From NCBI GenBank assembly GCA_001683735.1, contig LUGG01000005.1, positions 1,736,001 through 1,800,000 on the forward strand: 64,000 nucleotides of DNA, read 5' to 3'. Source of the stretch: Grifola frondosa (lineage: Eukaryota > Basidiomycota > Agaricomycetes > Polyporales > Grifolaceae). The position numbers were made by a program, and so were the translations under genes. The notes under the pieces are model-generated. The model worked only from the letters and a program-made list of their open reading frames with translations. It was not told the DNA's origin and ran no database searches. How positions within the stretch are numbered: the first letter of the stretch is position 1; each line of letters starts with the position of its first letter. Below, in pieces: positions 1 through 10,640 of the stretch.

Positions 1-175
1 GCGACGAGCGCGCAATGTTCTGCGCCTCCTCGAGGAAGCGGTAAAACGCATGAATGAGCAGGCTCGGAATTTGACTGCGATGGCGAGAATCGCGTCGACT
101 GTCCACCGCGTGCACTCCATGAGTATCCCATAGGTACCATAGCTCAGTTCAAATACTAGGATAAAGATGTGGCAT
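1..175 (-). pseudogene. TF-like gene copy T0 (TFa type), 5' part only
   Basis: This is the 5' end of a minus-strand fungal transcription-factor-like gene that continues off the left edge. It aligns by eye with the 5' end of copies T2 and T4 (about 42.96-43.13 kb and 52.70-52.88 kb). These share the same reverse-strand coding of an Ala/Ile-rich helix followed by a phrase of the type 'IAHSSLFGP'. That segment precedes the middle-homology region in the better copies. Only about 170 bases are present, so integrity cannot be judged. Confidence 0.5.
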
Positions 176-800
176 CCCGAGAAGAAGCTGGGGCGAAAGT
201 GAATGTCAAGAGAAAGGCGCTATGGCCCAGACGCTCGTGTTCCTGCCACATGCCTCTTCCTTAGTACTTAACGCTTCTCAATGTCTCTTCGCTGTCCACC
301 TTCCTCTCATGCGCATTGCGCAAGCCTGTTGATAGATTATTTACTTGATCGCACATCAGGTGAACTAATAGAGGGCATAAGTATGTGTAGTCGCCAACCT
401 TCGAGCTCCCTTTGCTCGGCTTTGGCTGTACTCTTCCCTGCCCCGGGCGAACCTGTGATGCCCCTCGCGTGTCCTCTCACCATATGTCGCCTTGCATTTC
501 ACCAATCCACCTCCGCACAGTATCTGCATACCCCATGCTCTCACCAACGCCATCTCACAGTCCACTTGATCACACTCACCGACTCATATAGTCGTCACCA
601 TGTTGTGTGCGCGCTCGTGCAGTTCTCATCATCTCCACCTCTGTGCAATCTCCCGAAGCCACGCGCTCTGCCCTGACTAGTAGCTGGCTTGCCGACGCGG
701 AACTGTAGAATGTATCGCTGTCGCTATATTCAACACAGAAGTGTCTTTGCTAGTGGTGTGCTCATACTGAGCAATGTGAGTAAACCAGTGAATCATGCGT
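176..800. promoter_or_regulatory. Spacer S, copy 1: upstream region of TF copy T0
   Basis: This pyrimidine-rich stretch recurs immediately upstream of every TF copy, at about 12.3, 43.2, 46.9, 52.9, 56.7 and 63.6 kb. Short ORFs within it are not conserved in frame between copies, so I read it as a promoter and intergenic spacer that moved with the gene, not as coding sequence. Confidence 0.5.
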
Positions 801-860
801 GCTTCGAGAGATGAGCGGTCATTGCATCCTGCAGCACTGGCTAAAGTCTATGCCCCCGAC

Positions 861-867
861 TGACTCA
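861..867. promoter_or_regulatory. TGACTCA site (Gcn4/AP-1-type), copy 1
   Basis: TGACTCA lies inside the near-palindrome GACTGACTCAGTC. The core is kept at 12928, 43820, 47572 and 53582 and is degenerate (TGACTCG) at 57320. bZIP factors of the Gcn4/AP-1 family bind TGACTCA; occupancy here is inference. Confidence 0.35.
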
Positions 868-1560
868 GTCGTCTCGTACCATCGTCAGTGCTCATGCAAA
901 AATGAAGGCGTGTCGGCCTGGTGTATGCTACTGCTGGAATACAAGCCCCACCCCCTACGAATATGCAGTCATCCAAGGTCGATCCGAAACGCGCTGAATG
1001 CGCATTGTAGACCTCGTCGTCCTAGATGAGTTGCTCGGAGCCCCCGCTCGTCAGTGCTACCACTACGTTCGTCGTTTGAAGCAACTTCTTGCGCACAATG
1101 CTAACGACGGATGCCTTATAAGCTAGCAATATAGTGACTCCGTGACGCAACGTCATCTCTGATATCCGCCACTGGTCATCCATAGCCATAGCACAGCTCG
1201 CGTTCATATCTGTCGCCGCTCCCCAGCTTGTTCGAGGTATCCTTGTGCTTGCACCTGGTCCTCGGATCTCATACTGCACAGCACGCTCTTCATCCGCACA
1301 ACCACAGTATATTGGCGATGTCTCGTCTCGTGCATGTTCGCTGCATGCTTGGCTTGAAGTTATTATCTTGCGGAGTGCTAACCCGTTTTCCATTCCTGAG
1401 GATCCGCACGGGACCACGTACGAGCTGTCCATCACCCCGAACAAAGAACACACATCGATATCCGCGGTGCAGTTATGGCAGACGGCAGCAGGCGTAGCTA
1501 CCAGGGGTGAGATCATGCACTGAAGCAAAGAAAACATATCCAGTAGCGCGACAGGAAATT
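868..1560. repeat. Conserved segment P, copy 1 (uncharacterised, possibly coding)
   Basis: This segment recurs at about 43.83-44.52 kb and 53.59-54.28 kb with high identity. Both strands stay open over about 300 bases (plus 1228-1523, minus 1022-1537), and both frames are broadly kept among the three copies, so coding sense cannot be decided by eye. The plus-strand reading contains 'SIPEDPHGTTYELSITPNKE'. The minus-strand reading contains 'DIDVCSLFGVMDSSYVVPCG'. I recognise neither. It may be an exon of an unknown gene placed between the two TF genes of each unit. Confidence 0.4.
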
Positions 1561-1639
1561 TGGAATTAGGAATGTCCTACGATAAAGCTATCAGTTGACG
1601 CCCGAGATGCTCCCTCGCTTTGCTACGGTCAGGATCTGT

Positions 1640-1960
1640 ATAACATCAAAGCACGCACTTGGCCATGTCGTGCACGACTGTCGACTGCGGGACCACCCGA
1701 CGTACTTCAAAGTCATCGACTGGGCGTTCAAGCGGTACCGCACCGCACTGCAGCGGTAATCTCAGCAACCGCGCTGCCAGAATTCCTATACTCCCATTTT
1801 CAGTGCGTCACACCTTCGCTGCAGTGTGCCTGCAGATAGTGCTCATGTGCTCGCGCAGACCAGATGACTTCGCGTGCCATTATCATTGGGCGGACATGTT
1901 CCTGCTGAACGCGACGTATTTTCGTGCGGCCACGCTGTAGGCTGTCAAGGACCGGCTGGT
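1640..1960 (+). other. Exon-like fragment of unknown origin at a unit breakpoint
   Basis: Similarity to the other P segments stops near 1683. The following bases read as a protein-like phrase, 'RDHPTYFKVIDWAFKRYRTA', before a stop near 1785. I do not recognise the family. It looks like a piece of another gene joined to the repeat unit where unit 1 departs from the others. Confidence 0.25.
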
Positions 1961-2116
1961 TCTACATAGTATCAGAGACCACGGGCCCCATATGCTACCT
2001 TTCCTTCTCATTTCAATATTTCATATTATCGCAATGTCATGACGGCTACAGATTATCCTCGCACGCTGCACGAATGGGCAAGGTAAACGCGTCTCTGTAG
2101 TATCTAGAACTCACCA

Positions 2117-2361
2117 ACAACAATCCTCTCGCGTTCCTGCGTTTCCAGTAGAACTTCACTGGTAACGTCGTCGCCAAGCTCATCGAGGAGCAGCCTCAGC
2201 TCACGGACCTGCACGGGCTCGAGACGTTCAAGCGCAGATGGGGGTACATGCTGAACTGCTAGACGTGAGCACGGCCGGTACATGCTTGTCCTATTGCAGA
2301 TCCTGCTCCATTCTGACCGCATGCATAGGAATACGTCGCAGAGCGCTGTAATTGATCGCAT
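2117..2361 (-). other. Orphan exon-like ORF
   Basis: The minus strand encodes a charged helical segment rich in Leu and Glu ('RELRLLLDELGDDVTSEVLL'). It ends at a good donor (GTGAGT) near 2116, which suggests an exon. No partner exon was identified downstream. The bases between 2400 and 2960 hold weak minus-strand ORFs and a short tandem duplication (two copies of agacacacgttagcg at 2553-2582). Function is unknown. Confidence 0.3.
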
Positions 2362-3029
2362 TTGCGGCTGACTGACCGGAGTCTATCTATCTGCTGTCGT
2401 CTGACATCGTATCATAACCTCGCTTTACATAGACTTGGAACATGTTCGTATAAACATAATTCATGCCGTGAGTCCGTAATTGCCAGTCAAGAACAGAGAA
2501 TAACAGAGACTTCCCGGATAGCACCGTGCACCCAGAAGGCGAGCATATAGTCAGACACACGTTAGCGAGACACACGTTAGCGCAGAAAGTGGATTCTGGG
2601 TGGTGTGCAGAGGGCACACAGGAGGTTCTCAAACGGTCATTTATCAGGGATCTCCACTCTGGCTCAATTTGGTTTACGTGATGCTGTATATGATCATCTG
2701 GGATGAGTATAAGTGAGTTTGAGTACATAACGAGAACACAAATAAGACTTACAGAGATTCTGGAAAACCTTGCCAAGTGAACGACGCGTTTGATCATCTC
2801 ATACAGGACGTGGAGGTTCAATGTTTGCTTGGATTATGCATATATGAATGACCAGTTTGCTCAGCTAGAAATGTCCTTGGATGGTCGGTGAATACGATAC
2901 ACACCCTAAATGTCTACATGCTGAGCGCTGAAATCGGAATCATCCACAAAAACGAGTGAATATTTATGCCAGTGGCGAAACGAGAAATGAACGACGAAGG
3001 AATACTACGCTATTTAGAGAAGGGGCATT

Positions 3030-5530
3030 CTAAAACGTCCCGTCGCTGGCAGCGCTGGCGGAAATATTCCCACCAATGTTCGTTATGTTGGCCAATACTG
3101 CGGCAGTGGTCACGCCAGGAAATAACTCGAATGAGTTATCGATGTCGCAAACCGTGTCGTCGCCAAGAGGGACCTTGATGATTTTTAACATCAATAATGG
3201 AGGTGCTTCTCAAATAGAGTACTTACTGTTCCGTTTTCCATGTAGGCACGAACGATGTTGATTACACAACTTGAGTATTCAGCGAACGAAGTGTGCTGAT
3301 ATACTTTGATTAGCTCGGAAAATCACAAGAATTATCTCTTACTTACCCCAAAACCATTCTGCCTGATCAAGGTAGCTTTGTCTCCGAGAAGACCTGCGAC
3401 GGTTTGAGCACCCTCGAAAGGGGTAATGGGATCATCCTGCACCAGTACATCAGTATTGTCCATGCTTTGGGAAACAAAACAACACACCGTGTTCCCAATG
3501 ACCAAGATAGGGTTTGCAAGCGAGCTATTAAACGGTCCAGTATACCTCTCTACCGCGCGGACAGGCCAGAAAGGACAGTAGAAAGCGTCGACAGGCCATC
3601 TCGCGCCGACTGGATGGAATCACTTAAAATCTGGTTGGGTAGCGGCGAAAGTGTGCAACACTCACACATGGGGGAAGTAGTTCTAGTGATGTTGACAATC
3701 GCATTGAAAACATCTTCCATAGTTGAGTTATCGGCGTCGATACTGTCACTGCAGAGAATCGCTGGATCGGCATACGATACACCCGTGAGGATCTCTCGCT
3801 TCGAAATGGTCCCTAAGCTGTATCCGCCTCCATTAGTCCACAACTCATTCCTGCCGGAGAAATTGCTCACCTGCGTCGCTCAACAGTCTTCGTAAGAAAG
3901 CCCGGTGGGAGCGAGTGGTTTGACTCCTCCGCAACCTGACTGATATTTATCGCCAATATCTGGTTGGCGAAATCCTGCCAACCACTAGGAGAATACATAG
4001 CCACGAACAACGACTCTGGAAATAGAAGATCTCAGTCAGACCATACAAATGATAGAGATGATAGATTCTTACGACGTAGCATCGCTGAGGTTACTGGAAC
4101 TGATCTATTGGCGAGGGTAGCATCATGCGCTGCCTGTTCGAAGGAATGAATTACTCCGGCTTCAAAGAGTCAATGGATAACGCTTACGACAAGCGCCGAC
4201 TCGATATAATCCATGACGTCTGTTCCAGATTGTCCGGCTGAGGTCAGGTTGCATCCCTGTGGCCCTGAAAGCGCGCATCCAGTCGCGAATCCATCGAAGA
4301 CGGTATCCGAGAGTCCAATCTCTGTGCCCCAATACTAACAGATACACGAAAGTCAGGAGACATGTTTCAGGCCGTGCATGCCTACATACCGTATATGGCT
4401 CTCTTACAGCAAGAGCGGGTGTGTTCACCACCCCATCAATTATAAAGTGTCCGACACGCTGAAGAAAAGATGTCAGTTCATTGTAAGGCCATAAATTCAA
4501 ATTCTCACTTCAGGGAACACTGCGACCTTTTGGTAAGCCGTAAGCAACTCATAGATGATTGTGTTCACGCACTGTTTGCAAACCAGGAACCGAGTACTGA
4601 CCCATACGAGATACCCCAATAATTGACCGGACTTCCAGGTCCATCCAGAGCATCTGCGAGTGCGGCCATATCGCGAGCGGTGGCAGCAGTCCCAATATAC
4701 TTGAGGTAAGTGCCATTCTGATGCTGTAGACAACGCTGCCCAAGCTCGCGATATTTCTGGTCCATGACGGAAGCCTGAGAGAACAAGTTGTCTAGATCGG
4801 TCTGATTGGTAAAGTTTCTCGTCATTTCTATCCCTGTGAGTTCGATGCTTCCGTTCCAGAATGCCTTATAGTCTGTCGTGTTGTCGAAGCAATAGACCTC
4901 TCCTGGACTGATGGGAAAAATCATGAGTATCATAACCAGAATAGAGAAAGATCGATACTAACATTGACGCAGGTCCGACGCCTCGAGGATCCCAACTGAC
5001 AATATCGTAATGACCACCTGTGAAGTTCAGCAACTCTTCGCCGGTACCATCGACCCAGTCCACCCCAGGACCTCCAGGGCCACCTTGCGTTGTTAAAGTG
5101 AGTTCAATTCCCGTGTCGCGATTGGCATCTTAGCACACCTGGGTTAGTGAACAATGTCCCTCTTCTTTCGAGCGTAGCATTCATCTTCACGACAAATATT
5201 CTACCGTTACCCGCGGACGAGTTGTGATAGTCGAGAGGAATCTCAAAAAACCCGCATGTTAAATTCGGGTTGGTGACCGTGACGGTTTCCACGTCGCAGG
5301 ATCCCCATTCAATGCCAGATTGCATGTCACGAACACGCTGTAGTATCATGTGAGTTAGCGTCGTATGTCCACAGCGACAGCGAACTTACAAGCATGTCCT
5401 TGCTGTCCTCTAAATTCGGACGACCAGCAAGGACTCCGAAAACCACGGAAAAAATGGTCAATGTCGTAGAATATATCATTTGCGAGCGAGGAGAGTTTAG
5501 ATGGAGAGGGGTTTGAGAATCCTTCGTCAT
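3030..5530 (-). CDS. Secreted TAP-like alpha/beta hydrolase (tripeptidyl-aminopeptidase family), multi-exon
   Basis: This is an alpha/beta hydrolase of the TAP/proteinase type, probably a secreted peptidase or esterase. Evidence in order: a possible signal peptide starting at the ATG at 5479 (an in-frame ATG also lies at 5530); 'GGPGGPGVDWVDG' and 'DIVSWDPRGVG', typical oxyanion-region motifs; the nucleophile elbow 'WGISYGSVLG' near 4600; 'VGHFIIDGVV'; a C-terminal TAP domain with 'DDPITPFEGAQTVAGLLGD' (acid) and 'NGFGHTSF' (histidine); 'CVINIVRAYMENGT'; stop at 3030. Introns read on the minus strand include 5338-5389, 5084-5138, 4908-4962, 4520-4572, 4459-4508, 4335-4389 and 4134-4187, all 50-55 bp with consensus ends. 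Further introns lie around 3.1-4.1 kb. With these removed I see no inactivating lesion, so this is the best candidate for an intact host gene in the window. Several N-x-S/T sequons fit secretion. The splice model below 4.1 kb is partly inferred. Confidence 0.85.
4509..4519 (-). other. 11-nt microexon of the TAP-like hydrolase
   Basis: The frame from 'SYGSVLGSWFAN' to 'RVGHFIIDGVV' is kept only if an 11-base exon (TGTTCCCTGAA on the minus strand) is spliced between introns 4520-4572 and 4459-4508. It supplies the residues M-F-P-E, the expected family sequence at this point (AxMFPExVG). Both introns have GTG[CA]G donors and CAG acceptors. Confidence 0.7.
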
Positions 5531-6690
5531 TCTCGCTCAACTTTATGCAGACCCCGGCGCTTCCTATGTAAGACACGGCTTTCAACTGATAAATAATTAC
5601 GTAGTCTCCATTAACCTGTATGCACGAAAGCGAAGTCAGAATAACGGACCGACCGCAGTCCTTGCTTACGGAAGTGTCTAAAGAGGCGGTGAAGTGCGCA
5701 AAGAGGCGATGAATTTTGCTGTGCTCATAGTGAACGCTGACATCGTTGCGATCGACTGTCGGTCAGTGATGCCCATAATGCGTTCAGCACGTCGCGCAGT
5801 GGGTGCAGATAAGAACAGCACATCTCTGAGCAACCCTGCCTGTGTGATTCTGGAAATATCTGTCTTTCAAGAACTGCGGGATTGCCGAAAGCTGTTATTC
5901 CAGAACCATATCATTCAAAGCAAATTTAGAACATAGAGAACATGGGACAAGACCACGCAACCAATCCACGCGCTTTTCGAGTCGAGACGCCCACAGCGAG
6001 AAAGCAACCTCTCTGGTCACCTGAATACAAGTGACCGTGGAATCCGGCAACCCAGACAGCGTGCCGGCGCTGTCATGCGACCCCGCCAGGAAGCTGTACT
6101 ACGGTAAGTACCTGCAGGATGATAAAAGCTGTGAGCTATCTGTTCACTGCGGAGAACAAAACGAGGAAATACCGACATATCGGAGTACGGTAGCAATTCT
6201 AGTGCTCCAGGGGTATCCCTCCAGTCTCTCATCAACTCGCACGTCATAGCAAACATTAATAGAAGTCGCCCGCCCGCAGCGCGCAAGCGGTCCTTAGCAT
6301 CGTCTGCCGTCTTCACATCAAAAGGTGCCGGACGCAGCGCTATTGGCAAACACACTATACCCAGCTTCGGCGAGAAAGAGGGCGAGAAAAGACGCGCAGA
6401 CCTGACCAAAGGGTTTGAGGATAAACTAACGTGTGTACGTCCGTCGCTATACCAGCGAGGATGACTTGCTTCTTTCTTCTTTCTTTCTTGTAGGTTCAAC
6501 AGCGGCCTTAGCGTCGGCATTGTTCCCCATAGTGGAAGAACATAGACCGAGCTGTTTTTGTTAGCTCTAGCTACATTGCACAGATCCTGGATAGCCCGAC
6601 GTTTGACTGGGGCTGAAAGTCAGAAGTTGGCTATACGCAATCCGCTGTCACACACGGTGATATTCGGGAGTCCTTCCCAATATCTCGATT
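5531..6690. other. Intergenic stretch with weak ORFs
   Basis: This is the region upstream of the hydrolase and downstream of the MFS remnant. The longest ORF (6017-6520, minus, 167 codons) begins in a CTTT-rich tract and shows no domain I can name. A plus ORF at 6031-6249 overlaps it. I see no convincing gene and leave both uncalled. Confidence 0.4.
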
Positions 6691-6693
6691 TAA

Positions 6694-6900
6694 CTAGCAG
6701 TACTGGTGGCTGCAGGGCGTTGTGCGGCTCGCAATCATCTTCTCATCCACATCAACCGACGTCTGATCACTAAACGCGCTCCAGAGCTCCTCGAGGGTCT
6801 TGTGCACCGTCTCGGGGTAAACCGCCCACACAAACACGCCCGACACCATGCAGAACACCAGCAGCAGGAAATAGTAGCCGCCTTTTATCGCCGAGAAGAG
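6694..6900 (-). pseudogene. C-terminal exon of an MFS sugar transporter (remnant)
   Basis: On the minus strand, after a CAG acceptor at 6901, the sequence encodes a last transmembrane helix and tail: 'IKGGYYFLLLVFCMVSGVFV' followed by 'YPETVHKTLEELWSAFSDQ', with a stop at 6694. The aromatic helix followed by PET-x-x-x-TLEEL is the signature C-terminus of fungal major-facilitator sugar transporters. No upstream exon with the other eleven helices is visible between 6.9 and 8.2 kb, so this is a truncated remnant. Confidence 0.7.
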
Positions 6901-7232
6901 CTGAGCATCAGATGGTCGACACTGCCTATGACTTCCACTGTTGGGCTATATAGACATGTTGTATGCGGTATCCGCTAGTCCCCGCCCTTGAGAACAGATA
7001 CCGAAACCGCAACACATATGGTTAGAAAGAATATGGTAGTGCAGGGAAGGCTCACAACAATCCCTCGGACTTCCGATCGCGCCTGTATAATTATACGCTT
7101 CTCATTAACCTTGCCTAAACCAGGTCACAGTGCAAATGAGCGATTTGAGGAAGTAGCTATCTTTGGAGGAATGCAGGTCGTCAGCTCGAGTGGACTACAG
7201 TACCATAACTCACTGAAGGTTCAAAGTGAAAG

Positions 7233-7574
7233 TTATGCACACATCGCATTCACTTCCTCGACAATGTCTCGGAACCTCTTCGCTCCCTTCTCCTCGAGTA
7301 TATCCAAGGAGCACCAAGCCCGGGGCGTACCATCCGTCAATGTGTAGGTATCGGGGATGATCCTCCTACACTCCAAGACGTTTGTGCCTTTGTCGAACTT
7401 GTAGAACCCCAACTTGGTGCCGAAGGCGCGTACTCCGTGAAGCACCGGGACTCGCAGTTCATCGGAGCAGTCTGAAAACTGTTGGCGCGCTTGGAGGTCT
7501 GGCCCCTCGTTTCGAGTTGAAGCGGAACGTAGCAGGCGTTTTGACACAAACGAAAAAGACGGGCGAGGATGCAA
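7233..7574 (-). pseudogene. C-terminal fragment of a conserved hypothetical fungal protein
   Basis: The minus-strand ORF of 113 codons reads as real protein from about residue 35: 'ELRVPVLHGVRAFGTKLGFY', then 'WCSLDILEEKGAKRFRDIV' and a stop at 7233. Its ending resembles C-terminal regions of basidiomycete hypothetical proteins of unknown function. The first third looks like non-coding sequence, and no N-terminal exons were found up to 8.2 kb, so this is probably a fragment. Confidence 0.45.
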
Positions 7575-8260
7575 AATAAATCAGGAGGACAACCAAATCA
7601 AGCAAATCGCGAGCAGCCGAGGGGAAGAAATACTATCGGCGGAAACAAGGTGTAAAGTAAGCAGTTCCAGGATCCACAGAAAGGTTTCTCGGAAGTCGCG
7701 CTCTATGCGCCGGCGATGAAGGATCGCATGATGACCTCAGTAACTGAGTAGACGCCATACTAGTACAGCGCTCCGGGTCAGAAGTTCGTTAGGATCACTA
7801 TAGAGCTGCTTTGCGGAAGTCTTTCTAGTCTTCAGAAGTGTGGGCGTCGAACGAGGACTGGCGGCGCCTGTGAGCAATTTATGAGCGCTTGTCAATTGGT
7901 GGCAGAGAGTGTCGTTGGCAGTCACTCAGTGGCATAACAGCATCTCGAATACTGGTGCGTATTCTGTTTTCGTGGAGGTGGACAGGTCGTACGTGATCTC
8001 ATACCGACCCACCTACAAAAGACGTTATCTTATCCATGGTTCTCTGCCACTGAGCTGAACGACCGAGCCATCTCTTCGCCCACAAACGATCGTCACAGGT
8101 CAGATGTAGTATTACTATTACAGAGTAGTGGGCCTCCATAAATAACGGCATCTATAGCAGTCCAAGATTGCAACAAACGCACTCTAATTCTAGTACGAAA
8201 AAATCAGTATCAGTATACATTCAGCGTCGACGAAGATGATATAGAACCGAAAATATATGT
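7575..8260. other. Gap without a recognisable gene
   Basis: Only short unconserved ORFs occur, such as 7737-7925 on the minus strand. It lies between the hypothetical fragment and the 3' end of DUF6533 copy A. Nothing further seen. Confidence 0.4.
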
Positions 8261-8273
8261 CAATCTTACTAGA

Positions 8274-9936
8274 TTACTCCTGGGTAGATGGAATGGGTCG
8301 CGACCCAACGCTAGCTTGGTCTGACACCATTTCCTCGTCGTTATTAATCACCACTTCATCCGCGCTCTCTCCATCATCTCGCTGCTCGTCCAAAGAACTG
8401 GGGTCGATCGCAGACAATGAGAATTCGTGCTCCAGAGGGGCACCGAGGGGTTCGACGAAAGCCGCAAACTGGACAGAGCCGACAAACGACGGACGACTTG
8501 AGTCCTCGGCACCGCACTGGGATGCATCAACCTCGCGGAGATTGAGCATGAACCGTGATATGATGATTGCTGTGATTCTATACGATAACGGAGATCAACA
8601 GAAACCCAAATGAAGAGCAATTAATCGCGGTTACTGACGGGTCGACGAACCCGCTGATATACGAGGAGGATTCCTGATGATGGTACATAGGTCCCGTGAG
8701 CGAGTATCGGCAGTGGTGCAAGTCAAATTTACTTACAAATGAGTCTCCAAAATATACGAATATGATATCTACAATGTTCGAGATCAATAAGGTTCTATGA
8801 GGTGCATCATTGTTAAAATAACATCAGGTCTGTCTTGACTATTGGTAACCTACAAGAAGTATATCGTACCTGATGGAAGCGCATTAGATTGGTGCAGATA
8901 ATCGAGGCAGAAATCTATACTGACCATCCGTAAGATCAAAGTGTGCAACGGAGTTGTGAGAGTGACCTCAATAGTGCCTCGTCTTATCCAGTATGTCTGG
9001 TGTACAGTTACCGCCAGAACAAGTATGTCTGCAGTGATTATCGTCGCACGCGCTACAAATATCACTGGGAGTATTGCGTAAACTGAGCACTTGAGCAATA
9101 CAAGACCGACAGCAATACATACATCTATATGACACACCGATTCAGTCGACAAGATGTAGTGATATGGGCTAATTTCACTAACGTGTTTGAGAGCTCTGGT
9201 GAGACCAAAAAGACTAATATGCAATTGATCGGAGGTGGAGCTACCACCACACTTGCCGCACATAGTCAAACTAGAAATACATGTGTTAATTCAAGTTACA
9301 TGGCAAGCTTGATGCAGATGACACGGCTCACAAGTGCAATGCCGAAGGTGACCAGTGACAGGATGAATACCAATAAAGCCATTTGCCATCGACGACCAGA
9401 CAAGGCATACACCCGGAGACTTGAAAATACTAATACAAATGGTCAGTCAGGAGTAAGGATATCATACGATCGATGAATACTCACCGACCGAAAGCAAAAC
9501 AAAGAGCAACTTCAAAACTGTCTCCAACCAAGCCAATGCGGAACAGCTCTGGAAATTTTGGTTTAGACAGTCTAAGATAATAAGACGAGAACTGTACCCT
9601 TATTGGCAGCGGATATATCGATGGAAGGTTGACAATGTTCACTAGAAGAAGTGGATATCGTGCTAGCAAGAATACTAAGGTGGCGGCCGAAAATCGGCGC
9701 TTCCAGACGAATTGATATTCACGATCAAAAGTGACAAGCCACTCATAGACCAGAAGGGCTGCGATGAATGGGAATGAGAAAATAACTCGAGGTCGTAAAG
9801 GAACTATTGACCGGTTATCGATACACCACAACATACTGTGATGAAGCTGTGCGATAGGATATATTAGATGAGGAAATCCTGCGGCGAGCATCACTCACAG
9901 CTGCTGATCCTCCTCGGCACTGACCGTGGATGACAT
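8274..9936 (-). CDS. DUF6533-type multi-pass membrane protein, copy A (inverted)
   Basis: Basidiomycete-specific integral membrane protein family of unknown function. The start at 9936 encodes 'MSSTVSAEEDQQ', followed by short exons. The diagnostic N-terminal block is 'LLVYEWLVTFDREYQFVWKR' and 'RFSAATLVFLLARYPLLL'. Further exons give 'KFPELFRIGLVGDSF', 'LRVYALSGRRWQM' with a helix, a loop exon, and a terminal exon 'MLNLREVDASQ' with an acidic Ser-rich tail ending at 8274. Introns are about 50-60 bp. Copy A is inverted relative to B, C and D, is the most diverged of the four in its tail, and shows no obvious frame break, so it may be the functional member. A TATA element precedes it. Confidence 0.7.
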
Positions 9937-9988
9937 GATATGAGGTAGTCCAAGGAACTGGGGAATCGAGTCTTTGAGAAATCCTGCT

Positions 9989-9994
9989 CTTATA
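9989..9994 (-). promoter_or_regulatory. TATA box of DUF6533 copy A
   Basis: TATAAG on the minus strand, about 55 bp upstream of the start at 9936. The same element precedes copies B, C and D at 65-70 bp from their ATGs. Confidence 0.5.
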
Positions 9995-10169
9995 ACTACC
10001 TCGAGGCCAACACCACCGCCTGACACATCCTCGCTGTCACGAGCTGTCTGATGATGTCCGTGATGTGCACAGTCTCCATTAAACGTGTGAACAGAGAAGA
10101 CGACATCATGATGCGCACCAATATAACGAGACCAGAAAGGAACTGTCGTATTCAGAACTGTGCTCATTG

Positions 10170-10640
10170 ATGTGAGCCGACCCCACGGATACCATATGAA
10201 CGTATAGGATCATGCCAGCAACTGTCTGGCCGATGATGATTTGGCAAACCTTGTCTCAACGCATGCGAATCAAGTCATCAACATCGATCAGAAAGATTGG
10301 ATACTAGAAAATATATCTAGTAGCACGACAGAAAATCAGAAAATTAGGAACGTACTGCGATAGCGTGACTCGACCACATGAATGTAGGCAGTTGCCACAA
10401 AGCTACGAGTTGAAACGTTGACGCCCCAGGGGCTCCCCTTCTTCGCTATGGTCATGATATGTGAACCGTGAACATCAATGGATTGGTGTTGTGCACAACT
10501 GATGGCAACAGACTGTTCTTTGCTGGTCAATGCCGTGGCGCAAGTACATCAACTTAGTTCCACCGCCTTCAACCCGATCACTTTGATCTAGATATGCCTT
10601 CATATATCGATCACGTCGGATCTGACAACTCCGCCACTCT
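10170..10640. repeat. P-like segment upstream of copy A, adjoining TF copy T1
   Basis: This stretch resembles the distal part of segment P (around 1.52-1.68, 44.5-44.75 and 54.25-54.5 kb) and especially 61.42-61.70 kb. Shared phrases include 'cagcaactgtctggccgatga' and 'tagtagcacgacagaaaat'. It ends at 'atatcgatcacgtcggatctg', which abuts TF coding sequence directly. In T3 the same phrase is several hundred bases from the gene. No gene recognised. Confidence 0.45.

Noticed and set aside
281..676. 131-codon plus-strand ORF in spacer S
   Set aside because: The frame is not kept in the other six spacer copies.
2553..2582. Two tandem copies of a 15-bp word as a regulatory repeat
   Set aside because: Only two copies and no conserved context; probably slippage.
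6017..6520. 167-codon minus-strand ORF
   Set aside because: No protein-like phrases I could defend, overlaps an opposing ORF, and begins in a simple pyrimidine tract.
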